A DNA stretch of 64,000 nt from Flavobacterium hydatis (GTDB lineage Bacteria > Bacteroidota > Bacteroidia > Flavobacteriales > Flavobacteriaceae): the NCBI RefSeq assembly GCF_000737695.1, contig NZ_JPRM01000023.1, positions 62,001-126,000 on the forward strand, in the 5' to 3' direction. The stretch's first letter is position 1. Every line of letters starts with the position of its first letter. A model generated the notes under the pieces. That model made no database searches. It had not been told where the DNA came from and was given only the letters and a program-made list of their open reading frames with translations. Positions 1 through 7,977 of the stretch are shown one piece after another. A program made the position numbers and the translations under genes.

Positions 1-69
1 TCCAACTGCACTTTGTAAATAACCTTGCACTTTTGCGGTCGGAATTTCCTTTGGATCAATACTAATCAT
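1..69 (-). CDS. Flavin reductase family protein, N-terminal fragment (cut by window edge)
   Basis: Reading the minus strand from an ATG at position 69 gives an open frame of 23 codons that runs off the left edge, beginning MISIDPKEIPTAKVQGYLQS. I recognise this as the usual N-terminus of the flavobacterial flavin reductase (FMN-binding split-barrel, DIM6/NTAB) family, which binds FMN and typically reduces flavin with NAD(P)H in the cytoplasm. A TAnnTTTG-type promoter element lies about 35 bases upstream on the same strand. Only the first residues are visible, so no cofactor-binding residues can be checked. The coding frame is clear; the family call rests on recollection of the N-terminal sequence. 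Confidence 0.7.
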   Translation of the reverse strand, partial: MISIDPKEIPTAKVQGYLQSAVG

Positions 70-102
70 ACTTATATTTTTCTAATCATTTTTAGAAGAC
101 AA

Positions 103-110
103 CAAAAGTA
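103..110 (-). promoter_or_regulatory. Bacteroidetes -7 promoter element for the flavin reductase gene
   Basis: The minus strand reads TACTTTTG, an exact match to TAnnTTTG. It would place the transcription start around position 97, giving a leader of roughly 28 bases before the ATG at 69. No clear -33 TTG box was seen. Confidence 0.5.
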
Positions 111-226
111 CATAAATCGTTTAAGTTTCAAAAGAAGTCTATTCATTTTAAAAATAAAAATCTTTGTATGCATACAAAATATATACTGTGTTTATTTCGT
201 TATATTTATACCACAAAATTTAATTT

Positions 227-1381
227 ATGTTTTTTTCAGAAAGAAGAAATACAACCCGATGGATCATTATTTGCGCTTCCTTTTTGATTATTTCCTTAAT
301 TCTTTGGAATACTTATACCTTTTTTCAGATTTTTAAAAATGAAGAACGATTAAAAATGAATCTTTGGGCTAATGCTCAAAAAACATTGATTAATGCTGAT
401 GAAAATAGCGATGTCGAATTACCATTACAGATATTTAGCAACAACACTTCGATTCCTATTATTTTAACAGAAAAAGATAGTATCATAAGTGCAGTAAACA
501 TTGATGAAACTATTATAAAAGATAAACACAGGGCTAGTTCTATCTTAAACAAATTAAAACGAGAGAATGAAGCAATTGTAATCGAGTATGCTCCGGGAAA
601 ACATCAGGAACTCTATTACGGTAACTCTGAACTATTAAATAAACTTAAATATTACCCAATTGCTTTATTATTGATTATTTTCTTGTTTGGCGGTTTAGTT
701 TACAACTTCTACAGAAGTACAAAAATGGCTACCCAAAATAAACTTTGGGCGGGAATGGCAAAAGAAACGGCACATCAAATAGGAACTCCTTTATCATCAT
801 TAATTGGTTGGGTCGAATTTTTAAAAACCGAAAATATTGATCAATCAATTACTTCTGAGATTGAAAAAGATATTGAGCGATTACAAACTATTACGGATCG
901 TTTCTCTAAAATAGGTTCTACCCCTGTTCTCGAAAATAAGGATATTGTTCAGGAAACAGTAAATACTTATGATTATTTACAATCTCGTTTCTCTAAACAA
1001 GTTAATTTTTCCTGCCAGATGCCTGAGCATCCAATTATGGTTATGATTAACCCAATTCTTCATAGTTGGACTATCGAGAATTTGGTGAAAAATGCCATTG
1101 ATGCAATGAAAGGAAAAGGTAATTTGTCACTAAAAATTGAGCAAGAGGGAAACTTGGTGAAAATAAATGTGTCAGACACAGGAATTGGGATTCCAAAAAC
1201 CCAATTTAAAACCATATTCGAGCCTGGTTTTACAACCAAAAAAAGAGGTTGGGGATTAGGGCTTTCGTTAACTAAAAGAATTGTCGAGGAATATCATAGC
1301 GGCAAGATAAAGGTTTTACAATCTGAAATAGGAAAAGGAACTATTATCCAACTTAATTACAAAATAAATAATCTAACATAA
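227..1381 (+). CDS. Membrane sensor histidine kinase (orphan)
   Basis: 384 aa. Two transmembrane segments, about residues 12-33 and 143-161, flank a short periplasmic sensor region of about 110 residues. A dimerisation/phosphoacceptor helix follows, with His183 in the motif AHQIGTPLSSL, the H-box form common in Bacteroidetes. The HATPase domain shows the N box (ENLVKNAIDAM), the G1 box (DTGIGIP) and the G2 box (GWGLGLSLTK). The enzyme should autophosphorylate from ATP and pass phosphate to a response regulator, but no receiver-domain gene lies beside it, so its partner is encoded elsewhere. It is transcribed alone and ends at a strong hairpin terminator. Kinase identity is certain; the signal is unknown. 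Confidence 0.93.
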   Translation: MFFSERRNTTRWIIICASFLIISLILWNTYTFFQIFKNEERLKMNLWANAQKTLINADENSDVELPLQIFSNNTSIPIILTEKDSIISAVNIDETIIKDKHRASSILNKLKRENEAIVIEYAPGKHQELYYGNSELLNKLKYYPIALLLIIFLFGGLVYNFYRSTKMATQNKLWAGMAKETAHQIGTPLSSLIGWVEFLKTENIDQSITSEIEKDIERLQTITDRFSKIGSTPVLENKDIVQETVNTYDYLQSRFSKQVNFSCQMPEHPIMVMINPILHSWTIENLVKNAIDAMKGKGNLSLKIEQEGNLVKINVSDTGIGIPKTQFKTIFEPGFTTKKRGWGLGLSLTKRIVEEYHSGKIKVLQSEIGKGTIIQLNYKINNLT

Positions 1382-1425
1382 AAAAGAAACCACAAATTCA
1401 ATAATGAGTTTGTGGTTTCTTTTTA
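1381..1425. terminator. Bidirectional intrinsic terminator
   Basis: AAAAAGAAACCACAAA and its inverted partner TTTGTGGTTTCTTTTT form a 16-bp stem with runs of A and T on either side. It sits between the convergent histidine kinase and HIT genes and can serve both strands. Confidence 0.85.
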
Positions 1426-1447
1426 TTTAAAAGGTACTTATTTAAGG

Positions 1448-1834
1448 CTATAAATTAGCCTGAATACTTTTAGCCAAAGCCTCAAATTCTTCTTTTGTAA
1501 GTGATACTTTATTATGGAAACGCATTTCGTCCATTTCGTTAAGCGGAATTAAATGTACGTGTGCATGAGGAACTTCAAGTCCTACTACTGCCATTCCTAC
1601 TCTTTTACAAGGAACTGTTTTCTCTAAAGCTATTGCAACCTTTTTAGAAAACTGCATTAATCCTAGATATAACTCATCATCCATATCAAAAATCTTATTG
1701 ATTTCTTGCTTCGGGATACAAAGCGTATGTCCTTTGGCATTTGGGTTTACATCTAGAAATGCCAAAAAATTATCGTCTTCGGTAATTTTATAACTTGGGA
1801 TTTCTCCGTTTACTATTTTGGTAAATATGCTCAT
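1448..1834 (-). CDS. HIT family (histidine triad) protein
   Basis: 128 aa, the normal length for HIT/HINT proteins. The C-terminal histidine triad HAHVHLIP is intact and preceded by the usual VGLEVPHAH context. The N-terminus (IVNGEIPSYKI) is the typical HIT start. HIT proteins are cytoplasmic nucleoside phosphoramidate/phosphate hydrolases; the physiological substrate here is not known. The gene follows greA on the same strand, with about 65 bases between them that look like plain AT-rich spacer, so the two may be co-transcribed. It ends before the bidirectional hairpin shared with the upstream kinase. Confidence 0.95.
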   Translation of the reverse strand: MSIFTKIVNGEIPSYKITEDDNFLAFLDVNPNAKGHTLCIPKQEINKIFDMDDELYLGLMQFSKKVAIALEKTVPCKRVGMAVVGLEVPHAHVHLIPLNEMDEMRFHNKVSLTKEEFEALAKSIQANL

Positions 1835-1898
1835 TTTATATTCGTTTATTTGGTTAATCGTTTAATCGATTTAACGATTAAACAGTTAAACTAAAAAT

Positions 1899-2375
1899 TT
1901 AGTCTCTTGAAATTTCAAGGATTTCGAATTTCAAAACACCATTAGGAACTGTGATTTCAGCAACTTCTCCAACTGACTTTCCTAGTAAACCTTTCCCAAT
2001 AGGAGATGTTACTGATATTTTTCCAGTTTTTAAATCAGCTTCACTTTCCGCAACAAGTGTATATTTCATTTCCATACCGTTGCTTTGGTTTTTAATTTTT
2101 ACATTAGAAAGCACCAACGCTTTAGAAACATCTAACTGCGATTCATCGATTAATCTTGCATTCGAATACACTTCTTCTAATTTAGAAATTCTCATTTCAA
2201 GTAGGCCTTGTGCTTCTTTAGCTGCATCATATTCGGCGTTTTCAGATAAATCTCCTTTATCTCTTGCTTCGGCTATATCTTGGGATGCCTTTGGACGCAT
2301 TACACTTTTTAAGTGCTCCAATTCATCTTTTAATTTTTTTAATCCTTCTGCTGTATAATAAGATACTTTACTCAT
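1899..2375 (-). CDS. greA: Transcription elongation factor GreA
   Basis: 158 aa, the family length. An N-terminal antiparallel coiled coil (about residues 5-75) carries the conserved acidic tip (DLSENAEYDAAKEAQ), and the C-terminal FKBP-like domain includes SPIGKGLLGKSVGE. GreA binds the RNA polymerase secondary channel and stimulates cleavage of backtracked transcripts. The start follows a TAnnTTTG element about 55 bases upstream. The leader contains a terminator-like hairpin (listed separately), which might make expression depend on read-through. The gene is followed on the same strand by the HIT gene. Confidence 0.97.
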   Translation of the reverse strand: MSKVSYYTAEGLKKLKDELEHLKSVMRPKASQDIAEARDKGDLSENAEYDAAKEAQGLLEMRISKLEEVYSNARLIDESQLDVSKALVLSNVKIKNQSNGMEMKYTLVAESEADLKTGKISVTSPIGKGLLGKSVGEVAEITVPNGVLKFEILEISRD

Positions 2376-2399
2376 AACTTCGTCGTTTATATAAATAGA

Positions 2400-2426
2400 A
2401 AAAATCCCATCGGGACGGGATTTCTT
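2400..2426 (-). terminator. Terminator-like hairpin inside the greA leader
   Basis: On the minus strand AAATCCC - GTCCCGAT - GGGATTT is followed by a T run. It lies between the inferred greA promoter element and the greA ATG, so it could act as an attenuator. It could equally be a terminator belonging to the opposite strand or a chance structure; on the plus strand the trailing T tract is weak. Confidence 0.45.
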
Positions 2427-2430
2427 ATTA

Positions 2431-2438
2431 CAAAGATA
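2431..2438 (-). promoter_or_regulatory. Bacteroidetes -7 element for greA
   Basis: The minus strand reads TATCTTTG, matching TAnnTTTG, about 55 bases before the greA start codon. Confidence 0.5.
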
Positions 2439-2499
2439 CTATTATTTTTAATAGTACATAATTATATGTTAATCATATAGATTTCAAATCTAATTAAAT

Positions 2500-2507
2500 T
2501 AATTTTG
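2500..2507 (+). promoter_or_regulatory. Bacteroidetes -7 element for the small lipoprotein gene
   Basis: TAATTTTG matches TAnnTTTG and sits 25 bases before the ATG at 2533, a plausible promoter distance with a short leader. Confidence 0.5.
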
Positions 2508-2532
2508 TTTCACTAATTCTTTTTTTATAATA

Positions 2533-2949
2533 ATGAAAAAATTCTGGCTTTTATCCCTGTTTGTTGTTCTGCTCATGTCTTGTAGTGATAGTCGTGACAG
2601 AAGTAAAAATCCTAATATTCCGAATTATTCTGTAAATCTTACTGTTGATACGAATTTGCCTGCCTATTCTAATCTTAAATTTATAAGTAATCCCGTTTAT
2701 ATTCCTAACTATGGAGCAAAAGGTTTAATTATAATGAAAGTTGGCGAAACTTCCTATAATGTTTTTGATGCAGCTTGTCCTAATCAACCTATATCAGAGT
2801 GTGTTGCCATGACGATTGATGGAATAAATGCTGTTTGTTCTTGTGACAAAAGTGCTTATAGTTTATTTACAGGATTGGGAGATAAAGAATACCCTATGAA
2901 ACAATATCGTGTAGATATAGCTGGAAGTACATTACGTATATATAACTAA
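2533..2949 (+). CDS. Small lipoprotein with degenerate Rieske-like fold
   Basis: 138 aa. Signal peptide with a lipobox ending at Cys17 (LLMSC), so the mature protein should be lipid-anchored in the periplasm or outer membrane. The body resembles a Rieske [2Fe-2S] domain in spacing: a first cluster-like loop AACPNQP, then VCSCDKSAYSLFTG followed by a short strand ending in the C-terminus. In true Rieske proteins the pattern is CxH...CxxH. Here the cysteines persist but the two histidine ligands do not, so a normal [2Fe-2S] cluster is unlikely. Function unknown; it may be structural or use disulfides. It stands alone between the divergent greA and the convergent TonB receptor gene, with its own promoter element and terminator. 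Confidence 0.8.
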   Translation: MKKFWLLSLFVVLLMSCSDSRDRSKNPNIPNYSVNLTVDTNLPAYSNLKFISNPVYIPNYGAKGLIIMKVGETSYNVFDAACPNQPISECVAMTIDGINAVCSCDKSAYSLFTGLGDKEYPMKQYRVDIAGSTLRIYN

Positions 2950-2962
2950 AAAAGAAAAAAAG

Positions 2963-2998
2963 AAAAGCCTGAAAGATTAAAATTTTCAGGCTTTTTTT
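2963..2998. terminator. Intrinsic terminator between lipoprotein and TonB receptor genes
   Basis: AAAGCCTGAAA and TTTCAGGCTTT form a stem followed by seven T on the plus strand. It is A-rich on the other side, so it may serve both convergent genes. Confidence 0.85.
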
Positions 2999-3019
2999 AT
3001 AATATAAAACTAAATTGAT

Positions 3020-5203
3020 TTAAAACTTAAGCGTTAATCCTGCTAAGAAGTTAATTCCTGCCTGTGGATAATAAGATGGATAAATATCCCACATAGCTCC
3101 GTTTGAAACATATTTTTTATCCAGAATGTTATTTACCAAACCAGTAATTGTAATTGATCTAAAAATAGATTTTGGTTTTATCTCGTAAGCAATATTCAAA
3201 TCGTTTGTAAAATAATCCGCTAGTTTCGCAGCTGGCAATTCTATATTATTCATGAATTGTTCTCCTACGTACTTTTGCAATAGCGAAACATACAATCCTT
3301 CTATTGGTTTATAAACAATAATGTTTCCTACTATTACTTCTGGTGAATAGGCAATACTTGTTGTACCATAATACTCTCCATCCACAGCCAAATCTACATT
3401 TTTGTTACTACTTAATGTAAAATTAGGTCTTATTATAAACTTTTCCGACAAGGCAATCGTAGCATCAACCTCTAGCCCTAAACGGTAACTTTTTTCGGTA
3501 TTTGCACGGATTGGAGCTCCAACATCATCTAACCTTCCTGTTAAAATCAATTGATCTTTGTATCCCATATAATATACATTTGAAGTCAATTGTACTTTCT
3601 CTGAATTATATCTCCATCCTAATTCAAAGTCATTTAATTTCTCTGGCTTTACATTTCCTCCTTCATAATCTGTTCTATTTGGCTCACGATTAGCTCTTGC
3701 ATAAGAGAAATACAAGGTGCTTTTTAAGTTGATTTCGTAATTCAATCCTGCTTTTGGATTAAAGAAATTAAAATTATCATCGACTAAACCAGTTTGTTTA
3801 CTATTGGCTTTATACTGTACATTTCTATATTGCAAATCACCATAAAAACTAAATTTATCGGTTAATTGATAATTTGCTTTCGCAAAAATATTCCCGTCTG
3901 TTTTTACTGAATGATCATCGTAATAACGATCTCCTAGTTCTGTTTGAGCAGCATTTCTTGCCCAAATTACTTTACCAAAATGATCGCCTTCATATCTATT
4001 CCAGCCTCCTCCTAAAATTACATCTAACTTATCTGTAACATATTTTGCAGAAAAAGTAGTTCCATAAAAATCATTATCCAACCATTTCTGGCGAATTAAA
4101 TCTGTTCCCGGAACTAATTCTCCTAAATCATTATACACCATCTTAGTAGGCTCAATTCCTCCGTAACCTTCAACTGGTTCATTATATTTATAATTCTCAT
4201 AATATCCTTTCCCTTTTGTATAATGCGCAGCAAGATTTGTACTCCATTTTTCGGATATAAACTCACTCCAATGCAACTGATAATGGTTTTGATTATAATT
4301 ATCGGTTTCATTATCATAAAAACGAATATTCCCTGATGCATCTTTAAACTTCCCTGCTGAGTTGTAGGTTCTGTTTGTATTTAGAGTTACTGCATCAATT
4401 CCGTTCCAAGCTTGGTACGTTTTTTCGGTTCCACCAAAAACCAAAGCTTTAATTAAAGTCGTTTTACCTACATAAGTTCCTTGCAAAAAATAAGATTTTA
4501 AATCGGTACTTGCTCTATCTATATATCCATCTGATTTTATAGTCGATAAACGTCCTGCAATTTCAAAATGGTCATTTAATAAACCCGTACTAAACTTAAC
4601 TGTATTTTTTAATGTATTGAATGATCCAACCGAAGTAGCAATTTCTCCCGTAGCCTTTGTAGCATAACTATCGGTCAATAAGTTTAAACTTGCTCCAAAA
4701 GCGCTCGAACCGTTTGTTGAGGTACCAACACCTCTTTGTAGCTGTAAACTCTCTACAGAAGAAGCAAAATCAGGCATATTTACCCAAAATGTTCCTTGAC
4801 TCTCTGCATCATTATATGGGATTCCGTTTATGGTAACATTTACTCTTGTAGCGTCACTTCCTCGTACACGTATTCCTGAATAACCTATTCCGTTTCCAGC
4901 ATCCGAAGTCGTAACAACCGACGGCATATAGTTCATAAGAACAGGGATATCCTGACCTAAATTTCTGAATTTAATGTCTTTTTTATTTAAATTACTAAAA
5001 CTAACAGGAGTTTTGGTTGTAACACGCACTGCCGAAACCAATACATTATCTAGCTGATTAACTTTGGTTGTATCTTGTACTTGTGCGAAAGAGTGAAGGG
5101 AATAGAAGAAAGAGAATAGAAAAAAGAGAGATGGCTTATAGTTTTTCAACTTTGAACCTTTGCAACTTAGTACCTCAGTACCTTTAATAAAAATAGTTTT
5201 CAT
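3020..5203 (-). CDS. TonB-dependent outer-membrane receptor, probable thiamine/TPP importer
   Basis: 727 aa from the ATG at 5203. An in-frame ATG at 5284 lies too close to the riboswitch and would give an unlikely N-terminus. A plug domain follows the signal peptide (DNVLVSAVRVTTKTPVSF, then the RGxGTSTNGSSAFGASLNL plug motif), and a 22-strand-type beta barrel ends in an aromatic residue (LAGLTLKF). There is no CarboxypepD_reg-like extension, so it is not a SusC. The gene sits behind a TPP riboswitch and near pnuT, so the inferred substrate is thiamine or a phosphorylated form, taken across the outer membrane with TonB energy. Odd point: the n-region of the signal peptide is lengthened by an in-frame octamer repeat (plus-strand 5141-5186). 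Confidence 0.92.
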   Translation of the reverse strand: MKTIFIKGTEVLSCKGSKLKNYKPSLFFLFSFFYSLHSFAQVQDTTKVNQLDNVLVSAVRVTTKTPVSFSNLNKKDIKFRNLGQDIPVLMNYMPSVVTTSDAGNGIGYSGIRVRGSDATRVNVTINGIPYNDAESQGTFWVNMPDFASSVESLQLQRGVGTSTNGSSAFGASLNLLTDSYATKATGEIATSVGSFNTLKNTVKFSTGLLNDHFEIAGRLSTIKSDGYIDRASTDLKSYFLQGTYVGKTTLIKALVFGGTEKTYQAWNGIDAVTLNTNRTYNSAGKFKDASGNIRFYDNETDNYNQNHYQLHWSEFISEKWSTNLAAHYTKGKGYYENYKYNEPVEGYGGIEPTKMVYNDLGELVPGTDLIRQKWLDNDFYGTTFSAKYVTDKLDVILGGGWNRYEGDHFGKVIWARNAAQTELGDRYYDDHSVKTDGNIFAKANYQLTDKFSFYGDLQYRNVQYKANSKQTGLVDDNFNFFNPKAGLNYEINLKSTLYFSYARANREPNRTDYEGGNVKPEKLNDFELGWRYNSEKVQLTSNVYYMGYKDQLILTGRLDDVGAPIRANTEKSYRLGLEVDATIALSEKFIIRPNFTLSSNKNVDLAVDGEYYGTTSIAYSPEVIVGNIIVYKPIEGLYVSLLQKYVGEQFMNNIELPAAKLADYFTNDLNIAYEIKPKSIFRSITITGLVNNILDKKYVSNGAMWDIYPSYYPQAGINFLAGLTLKF
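5141..5186 (-). repeat. Octamer-period dispersed repeat inside the receptor signal-peptide coding region
   Basis: On the minus strand the units AAAGGTAC, TGAGGTAC, TAAGTTGC, AAAGGTTC, AAAGTTGA follow one another with an 8-base period. The same array type recurs in a non-coding gap at 23221-23259. It is translated here into the extra residues between MKTIF and NYKPSLFFLF of the receptor. Confidence 0.75.
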
Positions 5204-5297
5204 CCGTAAATAATTACGAATAAAAGGGGGAATTATTCTTTTTGTTAAATTAATAAATGTTTCACGACAAAATATAGTGTGCACGCTAAAATTGTCG

Positions 5298-5385
5298 TTT
5301 TTTCCCTTAGCAACATTACTCGCTCAGGTTCTTTGGGTATGATCTCAGCTCGTTATTTAGAGCACCCCTTTGAGACGATGCAAAA
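5298..5385 (-). ncRNA. TPP (THI-element) riboswitch
   Basis: The minus strand carries the THI-box signature in order: AGGGGTGC, then GCTGAGATCATACCC, then GAACCTGAG, then GTAATGTTGC followed by AAGGGA. These are the pyrimidine- and pyrophosphate-sensing arms of the thiamine pyrophosphate aptamer. It lies directly upstream of the TonB receptor gene and ends about 95 bases before its start codon. Regulation is inferred to be repression at high TPP; no obvious terminator stem was found after it, so control may act on translation or on a structure I did not resolve. The aptamer identity is firm; the exact boundaries are approximate. Confidence 0.95.
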
Positions 5386-5388
5386 GTA
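5381..5388 (-). promoter_or_regulatory. Bacteroidetes -7 element upstream of the TPP riboswitch
   Basis: The minus strand reads TACTTTTG, matching TAnnTTTG, immediately before the aptamer. The transcript would start almost exactly at the riboswitch 5' end. Confidence 0.6.
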
Positions 5389-5458
5389 GAAAAGATTTTT
5401 AGATATATTAGATTGTTTGACTATTAGATTTTTTTAAATTGACTAAAATCAAAGAGCA

Positions 5459-5863
5459 TTAATCTAAATCAGGCTTCCTACGAGATTGCTTTATCTCCGA
5501 AACGTTCTTTTTATCCTTGATACGTTTACGAATTACTGATTTTGGAACCTTAGTCGCTTTTCGAGGTTTCTGAATTATTAATGCATTCTTAATCAATTCT
5601 AAAAAACGTTTTGTTACAATACTTTTATTTTTTAGCTGACTTCTGTCTTCATCACAATTCAAAATTAAAACTGTATCTAAAGTTAATCTTGTCGCTAATT
5701 TTATTTCTAAAAGTATTTTTTCTTCTGCAGATAAAGCTTGTGAATTTCGTAAATCAAAGCTCAAAACTACCTTTGAGGATACTTTGTTTACATTCTGTCC
5801 GCCAGCGCCACTACTGCGAACAGCTTTATAAGTTAACTCTGTAACAATTTTTTCTATTTCCAT
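5459..5863 (-). CDS. arfB: Alternative ribosome-rescue factor ArfB (YaeJ-like peptidyl-tRNA hydrolase)
   Basis: 134 aa, the length of ArfB and far shorter than RF1/RF2. The catalytic GGQ loop is intact (SSGAGGQNVNKVSSK), followed by the family's FDLRNS strand. The C-terminus is a basic tail (RKRIKDKKN...KQSRRKPDLD) of the kind that probes the empty mRNA channel of stalled ribosomes. The protein hydrolyses peptidyl-tRNA on non-stop ribosomes. Its ATG overlaps the stop codon of the upstream kinase-DUF4301 gene by one base (TAATG), suggesting translational coupling, although no functional link to thiamine is evident. Confidence 0.93.
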   Translation of the reverse strand: MEIEKIVTELTYKAVRSSGAGGQNVNKVSSKVVLSFDLRNSQALSAEEKILLEIKLATRLTLDTVLILNCDEDRSQLKNKSIVTKRFLELIKNALIIQKPRKATKVPKSVIRKRIKDKKNVSEIKQSRRKPDLD

Positions 5864-7977
5864 TATTGTGGCTGATGAGCTGCTTTTAATAAATCGTTTA
5901 CTGTTTTTACAGGATTAAAAGTAATTATCGGTACTGCAACAAAAACAGTTAACCATTTTGCCATTGCACCGTTCCACAGTCCTGGTAATTCGTAACTTTT
6001 TACCGTTTGTCCTAAATTACTCTTCTCAACTATAAAACCAGCATTATTATCTACAAATTGCATCAAATCAAATTTTTGGCTTTTATAATTTTTTATCCCA
6101 CAAACTAAATCTACTGGGTTAAAATGAGTTGCATTTGCTAAAATAGCTGCTTGGTTTTTATCTTCTAAATCTACCTGTGAAGCTTCGACAATCTGAAGCG
6201 AAATAACTCCTTCTTCATCCTGAACCCAAAATGGCCCTCCTCCTGGTTCTCCTTCATTTTTTACCATTCCGCATACGCGAATTGGTCTATCTAGAACTTC
6301 TTTTATTCTATTTGCTTTATTTTCTAAAGTAAGTTCTTCAATATCTGCTCCTACTTCTATATTCAGATTCTGTTTTAAAAACAAAACTACCTCAGTAATC
6401 TTTTCTTCTGTTACTTCCTTATTTTCGATATCCCTTAAATATCCGAAAATCTTATTTTGTAATTCTATTAGAATCCCTGCCAAAGCTTTTTTATATAAAG
6501 CAATTTTCTCGATATGATTCTGGATTACATTATCGATGTTCTTAATAAAAATAACATCTGCATCTAGATTATTCAAGTTTTCTATTAAAGCCCCATGTCC
6601 GCCTGGTCTAAATACCAATTGCCCATCATCGGTTCTTACTGGTTTATTTTCTAAATCTACAGTAATTGAATCGGTACTTTTATTTTGATAAGAATAACTG
6701 ATTCCGATTTTTGTTCCTGACTCTTTCTCAATTTTTGTTTTAACAGCATCAACACATTCTTCAAATTGACTTTGATGAATTTCTGAAACTGTAAAATGTA
6801 AATTTGAAACAGAATTTGAACTAGCGTAATAAGCACATTCATGCAAATGTTCCTCGATAGGATTTGCAATATGAGTTTTATATTGATGAAAAGGTAAAAC
6901 TGCTTTTGGTTTATTAGCAAAATCAAAATAATCTGAAGCCAATAATATTTTTATAAAATAATAATTTTTATAATCTGTGCTTAAAGAATCAAAATCAGGA
7001 TATACTTCTCTTAACTTTTTATCTACAGCTTCAAAAAAAGGAAACTTATCCATCCCTATAATAAAAAGAGATAACTGACTTTCTTTCTTTCTATTGATGT
7101 ATGCATTAATACTCTCCTTTTCGATATTAAAATCATTTAGAAATGCACTCAAAAACTTAAACATCCTGCTTGCTGCTCCCGATGCTGGAACGAATTTTTT
7201 TAGCTTTAAATTCGATTTATTCCCATCAAATACAGCCGCTTTAGTTTCAAAATCAGCCTCCGATAAGTTCAAAATTCCGTTTAAAACTGTAGCTGGACTT
7301 ATTAAGTTACTTTTGTTTATTCCGCTTTTAAAAATCTCTAATTGATTTTTAATTTTTTCAAAAGGAATTCCGTACTCATAAATCTGTACAAAATCGGCCG
7401 AAGAAAACCCTAATTCTTTAGCAATTGTCAAATTATTGATTATTTCTATTGCCTTAGCCAAGCGTAATTCTTTATTCCCTGATAAGGTTATATACGGTTT
7501 TCTAGTCTTTACTACTGTTTCTTTAAAAACTGAAAAAACAGATTCTCTTTCGTTTGGACTGTCCCGAATATCATCTTTCTCCCAAGGAACATCTATATCG
7601 GTAAGGAAAAATAAGTCGTATTCGTGTTCTAGTGCAGCTTCATTTAATAGTGGATTACAAAAACCATAGTACATCTCCGAGAATACTTTGGTTACCATAA
7701 GATTGGTATCGCAAAATAAATACTTATTTGCTAAAGCTAATTTTTCGTTTTCTAGTTTTGTTTGCCCATAAGCAATTGGCATCATATCTTCCTCAACACA
7801 AATATGCTGATTCTCTTCCCATCTTTCTTGAAGATAATCACGTGCAAACTCAGGAACCCACTCCGTTTCATAATACGAAGCAAGTTGCTTAGCCAAAGTT
7901 GTTTTACCAGTACTCTCGGGACCGAATAAAGCAAATTTTAATATTCTTGTATCTTGTTGTTTAAGATTTTCTTCCAT
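5863..7977 (-). CDS. NadR-like P-loop kinase fused to DUF4301 domain
   Basis: 704 aa starting at the ATG at 7977; the frame is open further upstream but that stretch lies inside pnuT. Residues about 12-190 form a NadR-type (AAA_28) kinase: Walker A GPESTGKTT (19-27), the segment FCDTNLMVTKVFSEMYYG, and PWEKDDIRD in the lid region, as in nicotinamide riboside kinases. The remaining ~500 residues match DUF4301, an uncharacterised Bacteroidetes family. Its start, FVPASGAASRMFKFL, resembles the nucleotide-binding loop of sugar-nucleotidyltransferases, and it has a second glycine-rich motif RPGGHGALIENLN. Next to pnuT and near a TPP-controlled receptor, the kinase half is inferred to phosphorylate imported thiamine and trap it in the cell. 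The role of DUF4301 is unknown. Confidence 0.85.
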   Translation of the reverse strand: MEENLKQQDTRILKFALFGPESTGKTTLAKQLASYYETEWVPEFARDYLQERWEENQHICVEEDMMPIAYGQTKLENEKLALANKYLFCDTNLMVTKVFSEMYYGFCNPLLNEAALEHEYDLFFLTDIDVPWEKDDIRDSPNERESVFSVFKETVVKTRKPYITLSGNKELRLAKAIEIINNLTIAKELGFSSADFVQIYEYGIPFEKIKNQLEIFKSGINKSNLISPATVLNGILNLSEADFETKAAVFDGNKSNLKLKKFVPASGAASRMFKFLSAFLNDFNIEKESINAYINRKKESQLSLFIIGMDKFPFFEAVDKKLREVYPDFDSLSTDYKNYYFIKILLASDYFDFANKPKAVLPFHQYKTHIANPIEEHLHECAYYASSNSVSNLHFTVSEIHQSQFEECVDAVKTKIEKESGTKIGISYSYQNKSTDSITVDLENKPVRTDDGQLVFRPGGHGALIENLNNLDADVIFIKNIDNVIQNHIEKIALYKKALAGILIELQNKIFGYLRDIENKEVTEEKITEVVLFLKQNLNIEVGADIEELTLENKANRIKEVLDRPIRVCGMVKNEGEPGGGPFWVQDEEGVISLQIVEASQVDLEDKNQAAILANATHFNPVDLVCGIKNYKSQKFDLMQFVDNNAGFIVEKSNLGQTVKSYELPGLWNGAMAKWLTVFVAVPIITFNPVKTVNDLLKAAHQPQ

